The position numbers were made by a program, and so were the translations under genes. From Balneola sp. (lineage in GTDB: Bacteria; Bacteroidota; Rhodothermia; Balneolales; Balneolaceae), in assembly GCA_017640785.1 (NCBI GenBank), contig JAEPPZ010000001.1:124001-188000 (forward strand): a stretch of DNA of 64,000 nucleotides, in the 5' to 3' direction. Below, piece after piece: positions 1 through 9,435 of the stretch (position 1 is its first letter; each line of letters opens with the position of its first letter). The notes under the pieces were generated by a model. It worked only from the letters and a program-made list of their open reading frames with translations. It did not search any database and was not told where the DNA came from.

Positions 1-219
1 TGCCTTCTCTTTGATCTCTTCTTCTAATAACAATCTATTTTTCTCGTTAATAGCTTTACTATCTTTTATTCCATCGATCTTAATCCCTTCTTCGAATATG
101 ACACCCGCAGCTACTACCGGACCGCATAAACATCCCCTGCCTACTTCATCCAGCCCCATAATTCTTTTAAAGCCTTCACTCCATAGTTCTTCCTCAATCT
201 TTGTGCGGTTAGAGTTCAT
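1..219 (-). CDS. rnhB: Ribonuclease HII, 5' part (gene runs off the window edge)
   Basis: Cleaves the RNA strand of RNA-DNA hybrids, including single ribonucleotides left in DNA. I read 73 codons from an ATG at 217-219 down to base 1 with no stop, so the C-terminal two thirds is outside the window. The fragment holds the family signature [18 protein letters not shown], which contains the first catalytic Asp and Glu, and a later KDSKAI motif typical of the substrate-binding GRG region. It is divergent from the VWA gene with only about 70 bases between the starts. Identification is firm from the signature; nothing can be said about the missing end. Confidence 0.9.
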   Translation of the reverse strand, partial: MNSNRTKIEEELWSEGFKRIMGLDEVGRGCLCGPVVAAGVIFEEGIKIDGIKDSKAINEKNRLLLEEEIKEKA

Positions 220-291
220 AACAAATATTTAGTAGTTTAATAATGATGGAACTGTTTAAAGATAAGATGTATTTAAATAGTAAAATAAGAT

Positions 292-1401
292 ATGAATTTT
301 AAATACACACAATGGGATGAGCGTTTTGGCAAAGGTGGAAATAAATCTCCCTTTGAAACACTTTGGAATCTATTTCAAGAACTTCTGACGATTTCAAGTG
401 GTGATGTGGCTCAAGCTCTAAGATGGCTCACCGAACTAGACAAAGAGTACCGAATTACTGACCAGTTTGATGAGGATTATTCATTGGGTGATTTTATGGA
501 TGATCTAAAAGATCGGGATTACATTGAGCAGGATGATGAAAATCAGATTGTGATTACCAGAAAAACCGAAAGAAGCCTCCGTCAAAAATCTCTTGAAGAA
601 ATATTCAAAAATCTGAAAAAAGGTGGAATGGGTTCTCATAAAACTCAACACACTGGAAAAGGGTTAGAACGCCAACCGGAAACAAGAAAATGGAATCCCG
701 GAAGCGATATCGGTCAAATTGATTCTGTAGGTACTATGCTGAATATGTTAAATCATAGTTCTATCGATAATGTTAATCTTCAGGAAGATGATATTTCAGT
801 ATACGACACAGATCATTACACCTCAGTGTCAACAGTGCTTCTGATCGACATCAGCCACTCGATGATACTTTATGGTGAAGACAGGATTACACCTGCTAAG
901 AAGGTGGCTATGGCCTTATCAGAACTCATACTAACAAGCTATGCAAAGGACTCACTAGATATCATAGTTTTTGGAAATGAAGCATGGGAAATTAATATAG
1001 AAGACTTGCCCTATTTAAAAGTAGGTCCATACCACACAAATACTTTACAAGGGTTAGAAAGAGCCCGGCATCTTTTGCAGAGAAAGAAATTTTCGAATAA
1101 ACAGATCTTTATGATCACTGATGGAAAGCCTTCTTGTATTATTGAAAATGGGAAACTCTACAAAAATAGCTTTGGATTAGACCGTAAAATAGTAAATAAA
1201 GTTTTGGATGAAGCTGTAAAATGCAGAAGAGAACAGATTCCAATAACCACCTTTATGATAGCCAGTGATCCATATCTTCAAAGCTTTGTAAGAGAGATGA
1301 CTGAAGCGAATAAAGGAAAAGCATATTTTGCATCTTTGGACGAATTGGGTGGATATATTTTTGAAGATTATATTGAGAATAGAAAAAAGAATGTAAAATA
1401 A
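292..1401 (+). CDS. VWA domain protein (CoxE / Mg-chelatase D-like)
   Basis: 369 residues without a signal peptide or membrane segment, so cytoplasmic. The C-terminal half (about 180-360) is a von Willebrand A fold with a complete metal-ion-dependent adhesion site: DISHS at 186-190, a Thr near 249-251 and TDGKP at 276-280. The N-terminal half is helical, charged and not recognised, with a Gly/Lys/Arg-rich linker around 108-135. Related stand-alone VWA proteins often work with a MoxR-type AAA ATPase in assembly or metal insertion, but no such ATPase is adjacent here, so the partner is unknown. It converges on the skp cluster and shares a bidirectional terminator with it. Confidence 0.75.
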   Translation: MNFKYTQWDERFGKGGNKSPFETLWNLFQELLTISSGDVAQALRWLTELDKEYRITDQFDEDYSLGDFMDDLKDRDYIEQDDENQIVITRKTERSLRQKSLEEIFKNLKKGGMGSHKTQHTGKGLERQPETRKWNPGSDIGQIDSVGTMLNMLNHSSIDNVNLQEDDISVYDTDHYTSVSTVLLIDISHSMILYGEDRITPAKKVAMALSELILTSYAKDSLDIIVFGNEAWEINIEDLPYLKVGPYHTNTLQGLERARHLLQRKKFSNKQIFMITDGKPSCIIENGKLYKNSFGLDRKIVNKVLDEAVKCRREQIPITTFMIASDPYLQSFVREMTEANKGKAYFASLDELGGYIFEDYIENRKKNVK

Positions 1402-1402
1402 A

Positions 1403-1432
1403 AAAGCCACTGCTTTTATAAGCAGTGGCTTT
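1403..1432. terminator. Bidirectional rho-independent terminator
   Basis: A perfect 13-bp stem (1403-1415 with 1420-1432) with a 4-base loop begins two bases after the VWA stop codon. It has A residues on the left flank and T residues on the right, so it can end the plus-strand VWA transcript and the minus-strand skp transcript arriving from the other side. Confidence 0.85.
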
Positions 1433-1458
1433 AATGTGTTTATGAAATAAAATTCAGA

Positions 1459-1995
1459 TCAAATACCCAACTGAACCATTACGGCATCTGTAATATCATA
1501 CTGAGCAGCATATGTCTGAGAAGCATAAAGAATGATCCTTTCTCCGTTGCTGGTTGTTATATTAAGAACATAGGAAAGACCTTGTGTCTCAGCGACAGCA
1601 TTAATTGCAGAACCAATTTGGCTTTGTAAAGGTCCAAGTAGTTCATTTTGCTTGTCCTGAATATCTTGCTGAGCTTTTCTAGTTGCTTCATTCAGTGCTT
1701 CACTCATTTTCTGCAACTCTTCTTCTTCTTTTTCTTTAGCGGTTGCAGATATTACATCTTTCTTTTGTTCGTAAACATTAACTGCATTTTGGAACTCAAC
1801 TTCTTTCTGCTGGATCTCTAACGATTTTCTATCTGCAAAGTTCTTTAGTCTTTGCTGAACAGCTTTCATTTCCGGCATTCTGTTCAGAATAGCTTGCGGA
1901 TTTACGAAACCAATTTTTAATTCTTGAGCTTGAGTATTTCCTGTTAATAATAACGTGAAAAGTAATCCTAACCCTATTGAAAACTTCTTTAACAT
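1459..1995 (-). CDS. Skp/OmpH-family periplasmic chaperone, third paralogue
   Basis: 178 residues with a Sec signal peptide (hydrophobic run 8-18, cleavage after TQA near 23) and a long charged coiled coil at about 50-115, the tentacle structure with which Skp holds unfolded outer-membrane proteins. The start of the mature protein has the IGFVNPQAIL pattern and the C-terminal end has the small beta body. It is the last gene of the bamA-skp-skp-skp run, 10 bases after its neighbour, and ends at the shared terminator. Family assignment is secure. Which paralogue does the main chaperone work is not visible. Confidence 0.85.
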   Translation of the reverse strand: MLKKFSIGLGLLFTLLLTGNTQAQELKIGFVNPQAILNRMPEMKAVQQRLKNFADRKSLEIQQKEVEFQNAVNVYEQKKDVISATAKEKEEEELQKMSEALNEATRKAQQDIQDKQNELLGPLQSQIGSAINAVAETQGLSYVLNITTSNGERIILYASQTYAAQYDITDAVMVQLGI

Positions 1996-2005
1996 GATTC
2001 TTTAT

Positions 2006-2524
2006 TTATGATTGTTTTAATTTTTCTAATACTAATTCAGTAATATTCATTTGATCGTCTGAAGCATAAAAAATAAAAGCCCCTGAATTCATTGAGCCTT
2101 CATTCAAAACCAGATCCAAACCCAGTGAGTCTGCTACTGTTTTAATGGTAGCATAAACTTTGTTTTCTATGGGTTGCAGCAAAGTAACCTGACGTTGCTG
2201 AACTTCATTTAAACTTTTTTGACGCTCCTCTTCAAAGTCTTTATTCTTTTCAATCAACTCTTGTTCTTTTTGCTGTCTTTGTTCAAGAGACATAACATCC
2301 TTAGCTGCACTGTAATCTTCAAGCTCTTTTTGTAAAGCTAAAGCTTGAATCGCTAATAATGAATCTTTTCTTTCGAGCAAATCACCAATTTCTTGATTGA
2401 TAGATTGTACTTCAGGGAGTTGTGAAAGTATCACTTCAGGGTTTGTATACCCTATCTTAACCTGAGCTTCAGCTTGAAAGCTAAAGAGCATTAAGAATAA
2501 AGCTAATACTGATAATTTCTTCAT
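2006..2524 (-). CDS. Skp/OmpH-family periplasmic chaperone, second paralogue
   Basis: 172 residues: signal peptide ending near AEA (about residue 20), then VKIGYTNPEVIL, a Glu/Lys/Gln-rich coiled coil (about 45-110) and the conserved C-terminal body with LLQPIENKVYATIKTVADSLGLDLVLN. It sits between the other two paralogues with about 20 and 10 base gaps, so all three probably share one mRNA with bamA. Sequence similarity among the three is only moderate, which suggests old duplications that have diverged rather than a recent amplification. Confidence 0.85.
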   Translation of the reverse strand: MKKLSVLALFLMLFSFQAEAQVKIGYTNPEVILSQLPEVQSINQEIGDLLERKDSLLAIQALALQKELEDYSAAKDVMSLEQRQQKEQELIEKNKDFEEERQKSLNEVQQRQVTLLQPIENKVYATIKTVADSLGLDLVLNEGSMNSGAFIFYASDDQMNITELVLEKLKQS

Positions 2525-2544
2525 TTATTTCTTATCAATTTTAA

Positions 2545-3081
2545 TTATTGTTCTATTTCTATCCCAAGTTCTAATAAAACTTGTTCATTTATATTCCATT
2601 CACCACGAGCGTAAACCATATATATATCTCCTGATCTGTCAAACACAAAATCAAAACCATTTCTTTGTGCTACAGATCTTACAGCCGCAAAAACTTGCCT
2701 TTGGATAGGTTCTAACAGTTCTTTTTGCTTTTTAAAGTATTCACCATTAGGTCCAAATTTTTGCTCTATAAAACTATCTAACTCTTTCTTCTTGGAATTT
2801 ATTTCCTGAATTTTTTCCTTTTTTATCTCTTCAGTATATAATATTTCCTTTGCTGTAAAGTCTTTTTCGAGGTTATCTATCTCTAATCGCATGCTTTGAA
2901 TTTCATTTTTCCAACCATCACTTTGAATCTTAAGGCGCTGTTCAATACCTACATATTCAGGAATTTTAGAAAGAACGAAATCTGATTCATAATATCCTAT
3001 TTTTTGATCTTGCGCAGTAGCAACAATTGTAATCAATACAAATATAAATACAGAACAGATATTTTTTAAAAGCTTACTCAT
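2545..3081 (-). CDS. Skp/OmpH-family periplasmic chaperone, first paralogue
   Basis: 178 residues with a signal peptide ending near VATA (about residue 23), the IGYYESDFVL start, a charged helical arm, and the segment KFGPNGEYFKKQKELLEPIQ that is typical of the OmpH gene following bamA in Bacteroidota-like genomes. Its ATG overlaps the bamA stop by one base (TAATG), so translation is probably coupled to BamA. Role: holdase delivering nascent outer-membrane proteins to the BAM complex in the periplasm. Confidence 0.88.
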   Translation of the reverse strand: MSKLLKNICSVFIFVLITIVATAQDQKIGYYESDFVLSKIPEYVGIEQRLKIQSDGWKNEIQSMRLEIDNLEKDFTAKEILYTEEIKKEKIQEINSKKKELDSFIEQKFGPNGEYFKKQKELLEPIQRQVFAAVRSVAQRNGFDFVFDRSGDIYMVYARGEWNINEQVLLELGIEIEQ

Positions 3082-5573
3082 TAAAAAGGAGCTCCAATGT
3101 TAAATAAGAATTCCCACTCTCCGGCAGTTACAGAAGGTGAAGTTCCTTCAATACCATCAAACCTGTATCCGTAACTCAAATCAACTAATCCCAAAATCGG
3201 TAAAAATAATCGAACTCCAAATCCTGCAGATCTTTTTAGTTCAAATGGATCATACTCAGAAAAAGTCAGGAATGAGTTCCCTGCATCCATAAAGGTATAT
3301 GGAATTAATTGCAGTTGTTCGTTTTGTACAGCCGGGTAACGCATCTCTAAGGTAAACTTGTTAAATATACGCCCACCTACCTGCACACCGTCTTCAAACG
3401 GAGCAATACTTTGATTAATACCACCGGGATAACCTCTCATATCAATATTGTCATAAAGAAAACTCTGACGTTGCTGAAGTTGAGTTCCTCCTAATAAAAA
3501 TCTTTGGAAATCACTTCTACTAGACTTTGTAAAATAACCGATATAACCAAAATCGGCAGTACTTGAGAGAACTAATTTTTCAATTATTGGGAAATGATTC
3601 TGATAATAAGATTTGATCTTATAGTAATCCAAGAAACCGGCTACAGGTAAAGCAACTTCACCGCTTAATCCAATTTTTGACCCTAGGGTTGGAGAAATCG
3701 GGTTGTCTACGGAGTTTCTCTCTATCAGCTGCTCAACAGTGATAGAATTCGATATACCTGAAGTTTGAAAACTTGAGCTGCTGTTAACATCATACAGTTG
3801 ATATCCAAAAGTAGTTCGAATAGAGAAGTAATCATCAGGCCACTTTAATCTTTTTCCGATTGAAACACTTCCTGAAAAAAGCTCACTTTTCCCTGCGCCA
3901 TATCTTGAATTATTGATCAGGTTATAAGAAAAGTTGATACCTAATGATGTTGGTTTTCCACCTAACCACGGTTCAACAAAATTTGTTGAATAACTCTGGT
4001 ACCCTTGTCCCGTGACCTGCACACCTAAAGATAGTTTTTGACCATCTCCTGATGGTATAGGATTCCAGCCTCCTTTTTCAAATGCTCTTTTGATTGAGAA
4101 GTTGTTAAAGTTAACTCGTGCCGAAATAATAGCCCCAATAGACTGCCCTCCGTATCCACCGGAAAATTCGAAATTATCAGTAGAAACTGATTCATCTAAA
4201 TTGTAGTTGATATCAACAGTCTTGTTGGCTCTGTCCGGTAATACATCCGGTTGTAGGTTTTGCGCATCAAAATATCCCAAAGTTCCAACTTCCCGAATGG
4301 TTCTGATAATTGCTTCCCTGCTATACTTATTACCGGGAACCGTACGAAGAGTTCTTCTGACTACATCATCATGCGTTTTAGTATTTCCGGAAAAGGATAC
4401 TTCATTTATAGTAGCGATCTCATCTTCAAATATATCGATATGAATATCTAAAGAATCTTCAGCTACTTTATCAATTGTAGGAATAGGACGAAAGAACAAA
4501 TAACCAATATTTTGATACAGAGACGTAACATCGGTACTATTCTGATTAATATTTAGATTATCTTCGAATTTAGATTGATCAAAAACATCCCCTTTCTCAA
4601 AATCTAATGCTAAAGAAAGTTGTTCATCTGTATAAACTGTATTTCCATCCCATGTAATATTTCTGATCTTGTATTGGGGACCTTCTTCAATATTAATGGT
4701 AACACCAACGCCATCCAGGTCTTTTACATAGTTATAGATAAAAACAGAGTCGCTAACCACTCTTACATCGGCGTATCCATTTTCTCTGTAGAAAGCTAAA
4801 ACCTTAGCAATACCTTCATCAAAATCAGACTGCTTATATACTTTTTTTGTCAGAAACTTCCACCACTTGTCTTCTTTAAGTGGTTTCATCTTCTTTGTTA
4901 GTTTTTTGTCAGAAAAAGCTTCATTCCCTTCGAACTTAATATCTTTTATCTCTAAACGAGTCCCTGCGTCAATATCAAATACAAGAACAGCTCTGTTTTC
5001 AAGATTTTCGGCTTCTTCAATTCTTGCATCAACTTTTGTGTACCAATATCCCTTTTCTTTGTAAAATCTATGAATTGTATTTTTTGCCTTAGCAATTACA
5101 CCATCAGTAATAGCTGCTCCTGGAGTTATTAAGATGATATCTTTCAAATCTCTTCTTTGAGATCTTTTTACCCCTTCAATTTTAACCTCTATTAAACGAG
5201 GTTTTTCGGTCACTTTTATTATCAGGCTTATTTCTGATAATGTAATCTCTTCAATAAAGATCTCTACGTCTGCAAATAAACCTGAACGAAACAATCTTTT
5301 TATTGCTTCAGAAATATCATCGCCCGGATATGTAATTGTTCTTCCGGCAGTTAATGAGCTTGCATTGATTATGAATTGCTCTCTGGTGCTTTCATTTCCC
5401 TCAACCGTAATAGATTTGATAGTATACTCTTCAGGTGTATTTTGAGTTGGGTCAGTAATCTCGAAAGTATCTTGCGCCTTTAACTCATTAATAAATGTAC
5501 CTATAACTAATACACAAACTGAGGCAATAAATATTCTTTTCAACAAACTATATACTTCTTTTTTAAGGTTCAC
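3081..5573 (-). CDS. bamA: Outer membrane protein assembly factor BamA
   Basis: 830 residues. An N-terminal signal segment is followed by repeated POTRA domains (first about residues 51-125, with YTIKSITVEGN, and further ones to about 440), then an Omp85 16-strand barrel to the C-terminus. The last residue is Phe, the usual C-terminal signal for barrel insertion. The barrel lid motif region shows GGTQLQQRQSFLYDNIDMRGYPGG-like sequence (about residues 700-720; RGYP is the VRGF/Y equivalent). It inserts beta-barrel proteins into the outer membrane. It overlaps uppS by 4 bases upstream and skp by 1 base downstream, so these form one translational unit. Confidence 0.93.
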   Translation of the reverse strand: MNLKKEVYSLLKRIFIASVCVLVIGTFINELKAQDTFEITDPTQNTPEEYTIKSITVEGNESTREQFIINASSLTAGRTITYPGDDISEAIKRLFRSGLFADVEIFIEEITLSEISLIIKVTEKPRLIEVKIEGVKRSQRRDLKDIILITPGAAITDGVIAKAKNTIHRFYKEKGYWYTKVDARIEEAENLENRAVLVFDIDAGTRLEIKDIKFEGNEAFSDKKLTKKMKPLKEDKWWKFLTKKVYKQSDFDEGIAKVLAFYRENGYADVRVVSDSVFIYNYVKDLDGVGVTINIEEGPQYKIRNITWDGNTVYTDEQLSLALDFEKGDVFDQSKFEDNLNINQNSTDVTSLYQNIGYLFFRPIPTIDKVAEDSLDIHIDIFEDEIATINEVSFSGNTKTHDDVVRRTLRTVPGNKYSREAIIRTIREVGTLGYFDAQNLQPDVLPDRANKTVDINYNLDESVSTDNFEFSGGYGGQSIGAIISARVNFNNFSIKRAFEKGGWNPIPSGDGQKLSLGVQVTGQGYQSYSTNFVEPWLGGKPTSLGINFSYNLINNSRYGAGKSELFSGSVSIGKRLKWPDDYFSIRTTFGYQLYDVNSSSSFQTSGISNSITVEQLIERNSVDNPISPTLGSKIGLSGEVALPVAGFLDYYKIKSYYQNHFPIIEKLVLSSTADFGYIGYFTKSSRSDFQRFLLGGTQLQQRQSFLYDNIDMRGYPGGINQSIAPFEDGVQVGGRIFNKFTLEMRYPAVQNEQLQLIPYTFMDAGNSFLTFSEYDPFELKRSAGFGVRLFLPILGLVDLSYGYRFDGIEGTSPSVTAGEWEFLFNIGAPF

Positions 5574-6400
5574 TTATTTTCGTTTTTCAATAAACGGGCG
5601 GCTAACCCCTTTTCGTCTTCAGGTAAATTAATTTTTCCAAACCTGCGATCTCTGCTTTGGTAAGAATTGATAGCTTTATATAACTCATCACGTCTGAAAT
5701 CAGGCCAAAACTGTTCCGTTATGTACAATTCGGAATATGCCAACTGCCATAATAAAAAGTTGCTTATTCTATACTCACCACTCGTTCTGATAATTAGATC
5801 CGGGTCAGGTACTTCTGCAGTTGATAAATGATCTGCAATCATTTGGTCATTTATAAGCGCTGGATCTAAACGACCTTCTTTAACATGTGTAGCAATTTTT
5901 TTTACAGCTTCTGTAATATCCCACCTTCCTGAATAACTTAAAGCCAAACACAATTGAAGACGATCATTGTCCTCAGTTAGTTCTATAGCTTCCTTTAATT
6001 GTTTCTTACAATTGTCAGGAAAACGATCGGTTTGACCTATAGTTACTAATCTGATATTGTTTTCGTGCAGGTTGTCAGCTTCTTTCCTCAAAGATGAGAC
6101 TAACAGCCTCATTAATCCACGAACTTCTGCAGAGGGTCTTCCCCAATTTTCAGTGGAAAAAGCATATAAGGTTAAATATTTAACCCCTAGTTGTGCACAG
6201 GACTCCGTGATATCTCTTACTGAATCTACACCTACTTTATGGCCATGCAAACGAATACTGCCCTTGCTACGCGCCCAGCGACCGTTTCCATCCATGATAA
6301 TAGCAATGTGCTCAGGAATCTCACCGGACTTCTTTAGTTCCAGTTGTTTTTCCTGATCTGCTTTAGTCTGTTCAGTATTTGTTAGTGTAAATTTTTTCAA
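5570..6400 (-). CDS. uppS: Undecaprenyl diphosphate synthase (isoprenyl transferase)
   Basis: 276 residues. Condenses isopentenyl diphosphate units in cis onto farnesyl diphosphate to make the C55 lipid carrier for peptidoglycan and O-antigen. The catalytic motif MDGNGRWA is at 36-43 (Asp37), followed by the LRLHGH-type substrate site, and near the C-terminus RTSGEYRISNFLLWQLAYSE. About 25 extra polar residues precede the usual start; the ATG at 6400 is the only upstream start in this frame, but an internal start cannot be excluded. Its stop overlaps the bamA start (ATGA). Confidence 0.93.
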   Translation of the reverse strand: MKKFTLTNTEQTKADQEKQLELKKSGEIPEHIAIIMDGNGRWARSKGSIRLHGHKVGVDSVRDITESCAQLGVKYLTLYAFSTENWGRPSAEVRGLMRLLVSSLRKEADNLHENNIRLVTIGQTDRFPDNCKKQLKEAIELTEDNDRLQLCLALSYSGRWDITEAVKKIATHVKEGRLDPALINDQMIADHLSTAEVPDPDLIIRTSGEYRISNFLLWQLAYSELYITEQFWPDFRRDELYKAINSYQSRDRRFGKINLPEDEKGLAARLLKNENK

Positions 6401-6470
6401 AAATTATAGTAGATTTTCAAGCCTTAAAAAATAGGCTAATAATCACCATATATCAAGGCTAGAAATGCTT

Positions 6471-6941
6471 TCACTTATTTAATTCTTGTTGTAGAGATAT
6501 CATTTCTAAAACAGCTAACGCAGCTTCTGCACCTTTGTTTCCTTTGTCCGCAACTCTTTCCAGAGCTTGTTTAGTATCATCAGTAGTTAAAACTCCGAAA
6601 GCAATTGGTTTTCCGGTGCTTAAATTGAGATTTGTAATACCCGTTGTTACTGCATCGCAAACATATTCAAAATGAGGTGTTCCTCCCCTAATTACAACAC
6701 CGAGAGCAATAACCCCATCCAGATCTCTTGATTCTAAAAGGCTTTTTACTGCCAATGGAAGTTCAAAAGAACCCGGACAACGAGCTACAACTATATCTCC
6801 ATCAGGGATTCCGTTCCCATTCAATGCTTTAATAGCACCATTTAGCATTCTTTCAGTAATGGAAGAATTCCATCTTGAAACAACAATTCCAACCTTCGCA
6901 GACGATGGTTTAGTATTTCCTTCTATATAATTAATACTCAT
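6471..6941 (-). CDS. ribH: 6,7-dimethyl-8-ribityllumazine synthase
   Basis: 156 residues, normal length. Condenses 5-amino-6-ribitylaminouracil with dihydroxybutanone phosphate, the penultimate step of riboflavin synthesis. Visible are GSFELPLAVK (58-66), the phosphate and catalytic region GGTPHFEYV with His90, and GVLTTDDTKQA. No other rib gene is nearby and I see no FMN riboswitch upstream. It starts one base after the PHP gene stop, so it is carried in the envelope operon; a 70-base gap with room for a promoter separates it from uppS. Confidence 0.95.
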   Translation of the reverse strand: MSINYIEGNTKPSSAKVGIVVSRWNSSITERMLNGAIKALNGNGIPDGDIVVARCPGSFELPLAVKSLLESRDLDGVIALGVVIRGGTPHFEYVCDAVTTGITNLNLSTGKPIAFGVLTTDDTKQALERVADKGNKGAEAALAVLEMISLQQELNK

Positions 6942-6942
6942 C

Positions 6943-7797
6943 CTATTCTTTAACTAAAATGGTTTGTTTTCTTTGATCGGTCATTCGTTTCATTGATTCG
7001 ACATTCTTATTTGCGATTGCTACTATGCCAACGTTGCTATGCCCCGTTTCAATGCCACCATGATAATCACTTCCACCTGTTTTAAGAAGTGATCTCTGAT
7101 CACATAATTTTGTATAAAATTCTTGCTTTCTGTAATTATGGCTTGGATGAATGCATTCTAAGCCATCAACTCCAAGTTCAATAAATTCTTCGATTTCTTG
7201 TTCAGAATATAATTTACCGGGATGAGCTAAAATAGCTGCTCCACCAACATTCTTTATCATTTGAATCGCTTTTTGAGAATCAGGATAACTATTTTTTATA
7301 TCACCCAATTTTTCATTGCTCAAATATAATTGAAATGCTTCATTAAAGTTAGAAACATAGCCTTTCTCAATTAAGATCTTGGCAATATGCGGTCGTCCTA
7401 GGTTTCCCCCGTCAGCTTCTGCCCAAACCTCATCATAACTGATATCGATTCTTTTCGAATTTAATGTTTTAACTATTCCTTTAATTCGAGTTTGTCTTGA
7501 GCTTTTTTGGCTCTTCAAAAAATCGTCGAAGTAATTTGTTTCTGTTTCAAAATAGTAAGCTAAAATATGAGCCTCTTTCCCATTAAATAACGTTGTTACT
7601 TCTACACCGGGTATTAGCTCGATCCCTGCCTTATCCGCAATTGGTTTCGCAATTTTATAACCTTCAAAAGTATCATGATCCGTAATTGAAACAGCCCCTA
7701 AATTCTTCATCTCAGCAAGCTTAATTACCTCCTCCGGAGATAGGCGCCCATCTGAACATATTGTATGTATATGTAGATCTGCTTTTTGTGGCATCAA
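6943..7797 (-). CDS. PHP-domain phosphoesterase (YciV / RNase AM-like)
   Basis: 284 residues with the four PHP metal-binding motifs: ADLHIHTICSDG (6-17), SITDHDTFEG, an AILAHPGK motif and TGGSDYHGG near 240. Length and motif order match the YciV group, which hydrolyses 3',5'-nucleoside bisphosphates and trims RNA 5' ends; some relatives are histidinol phosphatase-like, so the substrate is uncertain. Cytoplasmic. The ATG overlaps the ctp stop by 4 bases. The function of this gene within an envelope cluster is not obvious. Confidence 0.82.
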   Translation of the reverse strand: MMPQKADLHIHTICSDGRLSPEEVIKLAEMKNLGAVSITDHDTFEGYKIAKPIADKAGIELIPGVEVTTLFNGKEAHILAYYFETETNYFDDFLKSQKSSRQTRIKGIVKTLNSKRIDISYDEVWAEADGGNLGRPHIAKILIEKGYVSNFNEAFQLYLSNEKLGDIKNSYPDSQKAIQMIKNVGGAAILAHPGKLYSEQEIEEFIELGVDGLECIHPSHNYRKQEFYTKLCDQRSLLKTGGSDYHGGIETGHSNVGIVAIANKNVESMKRMTDQRKQTILVKE

Positions 7798-9434
7798 TTA
7801 CTGCCTTTTAGCAAGGAATCAATTTGCTGAGGATTATTTATGAGATCCACAGCAGCATTAAGTTGTACATCCTTAGACAAAGAAGCATTAGTTCGGGCTG
7901 TTTGACCACCAGTCCTTGACTTCAATTCCAGCCAGATCATTTTCTCAATAAACTCCTTGCTATTGTTTAGCTCTTGCTCTTGTTGAAGATCTATAAATTT
8001 CTGAAGTTCCCGGATCTTAATTTCCGCTCCCTCAACTCCGGCAAGGTCTTTTCTGATCACTTCCAGATAATCTTCTGTTTCATTAGCAAACTCAAAATCT
8101 ATTTTATCCAGATAGAGTTTAAACTCATTGAAAATTCCTTCTGGTATATCATCGAAACCGGCATTGGAATTGTTTGCGAAATACTCAGTGCTGAAATCAA
8201 AAATAGCCCCCTTTTGTAGCAAGGATATTTCAATCAGGTTTGGTTCTTCGACTTCTACAACAATATCGGGTTCAATACCTCTGCCTTCGTTAACAGTTCG
8301 TCCATTCTTGGTCTTGAATACATTCGATGAAGCTTCCCTTTTTACAACCCCTGAATTGCGGCCTTCATGTGTATAATCAATAGACTGAATACTTCTGCCA
8401 CTGGGTATATAATAACGAGCTATGGTTACTTTCATAGAGGTATTGTAAGGAAGTGGTTTAACGATCTGTACTAATCCTTTTCCAAAGCTTTGCTCACCTA
8501 CAATAACTGCGCGGTCCAGATCCTGCAACGCACCTGATACAACTTCCGAAGCACTTGCACTTCCTCCATTAACCAATACAACTACCGGTTGATCAAAGAA
8601 AATTGGTTCAGTTGTAGAAAATGTCTGATTATACTCAGCAATTCGCCCCCTGTTCTCCACTACCATCAATCCGGGTTCAACAAATTTATCTATGATGGAG
8701 ACAGCTTCTTGCAAAATCCCACCCGGATTATCTCTCAGATCCAGTACTAAACCTTTTAGCTCAGCCTGTTCTTTTAGTTCTATAATTGAAGTTCGTATTT
8801 CATCAGCAGACCTTAATCCAAATTGACTTAATTTTATATATCCAATTTGCTTATTACTTCCGATCAATGTTTGATGTGATACATTCTTTACTTCGATCCT
8901 TTGTCTTGTAAGTTCAAAATCCAGTGCTTTTTCTACACCAAATCGCTTTATGGAAATATCTACTTTTGAACCGACCTCACCAATAGTTAGTGTTTGAATT
9001 TCTTCCGGTTTTAAACCCATTGTAGAAATGCCATCTATTTCTATAATCTCATCACCTGCTCTTAAACCACTTCTTTCTGCCGGCCCGCCTTCTGTAGGCG
9101 CTATTATAACAACTTTTCCATCCCTGTAACCTGCTTCAATACCAATTCCTGCATAATTTCCACGGGATAGTATTTCAGCTTGTTCATTTTGTGCTTCGTT
9201 ATAAATAACGGTGTAAGGATCCAGGGTTTCTAACATTGCATCCAATCCGATACGCATCAACTTTTCCGGATCTATTTCATCCACATAATCCAAAGCAACA
9301 TTTTCGTAGGTTTTACTAAAGATTGAAAAGTTTTTTTTTATTAAAAAGTAGATATCAGTTTGCTGGGCTTGAACCAAACTGGTTGCCAACCCACCAAAAA
9401 AGAAAATGTAAATAAGAAAAAATGCCTTTTTCAT
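7794..9434 (-). CDS. S41 carboxy-terminal processing protease
   Basis: 546 residues with a signal peptide (cleavage near QAQ, residue 24). A PDZ domain lies at about 92-165, followed by the S41 protease domain: LDLRDNPGG (231-239), the nucleophile region GSASASE (291-297) and the general-base Lys319 in FGKGLVQ. The C-terminal 150 residues are a helical extension typical of the Bacteroidota group. It cleaves C-termini of periplasmic substrates, often cell-wall enzymes, which fits the adjacent lytic transglycosylase gene one base upstream. A second S41 protease of different length is at 50.6 kb. Confidence 0.9.
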   Translation of the reverse strand: MKKAFFLIYIFFFGGLATSLVQAQQTDIYFLIKKNFSIFSKTYENVALDYVDEIDPEKLMRIGLDAMLETLDPYTVIYNEAQNEQAEILSRGNYAGIGIEAGYRDGKVVIIAPTEGGPAERSGLRAGDEIIEIDGISTMGLKPEEIQTLTIGEVGSKVDISIKRFGVEKALDFELTRQRIEVKNVSHQTLIGSNKQIGYIKLSQFGLRSADEIRTSIIELKEQAELKGLVLDLRDNPGGILQEAVSIIDKFVEPGLMVVENRGRIAEYNQTFSTTEPIFFDQPVVVLVNGGSASASEVVSGALQDLDRAVIVGEQSFGKGLVQIVKPLPYNTSMKVTIARYYIPSGRSIQSIDYTHEGRNSGVVKREASSNVFKTKNGRTVNEGRGIEPDIVVEVEEPNLIEISLLQKGAIFDFSTEYFANNSNAGFDDIPEGIFNEFKLYLDKIDFEFANETEDYLEVIRKDLAGVEGAEIKIRELQKFIDLQQEQELNNSKEFIEKMIWLELKSRTGGQTARTNASLSKDVQLNAAVDLINNPQQIDSLLKGSN

Positions 9435-9435
9435 A

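Noticed and set aside
11-232. 73-residue plus-strand frame at the left edge
   Set aside because: It is antisense to rnhB, whose signature motif is on the minus strand.
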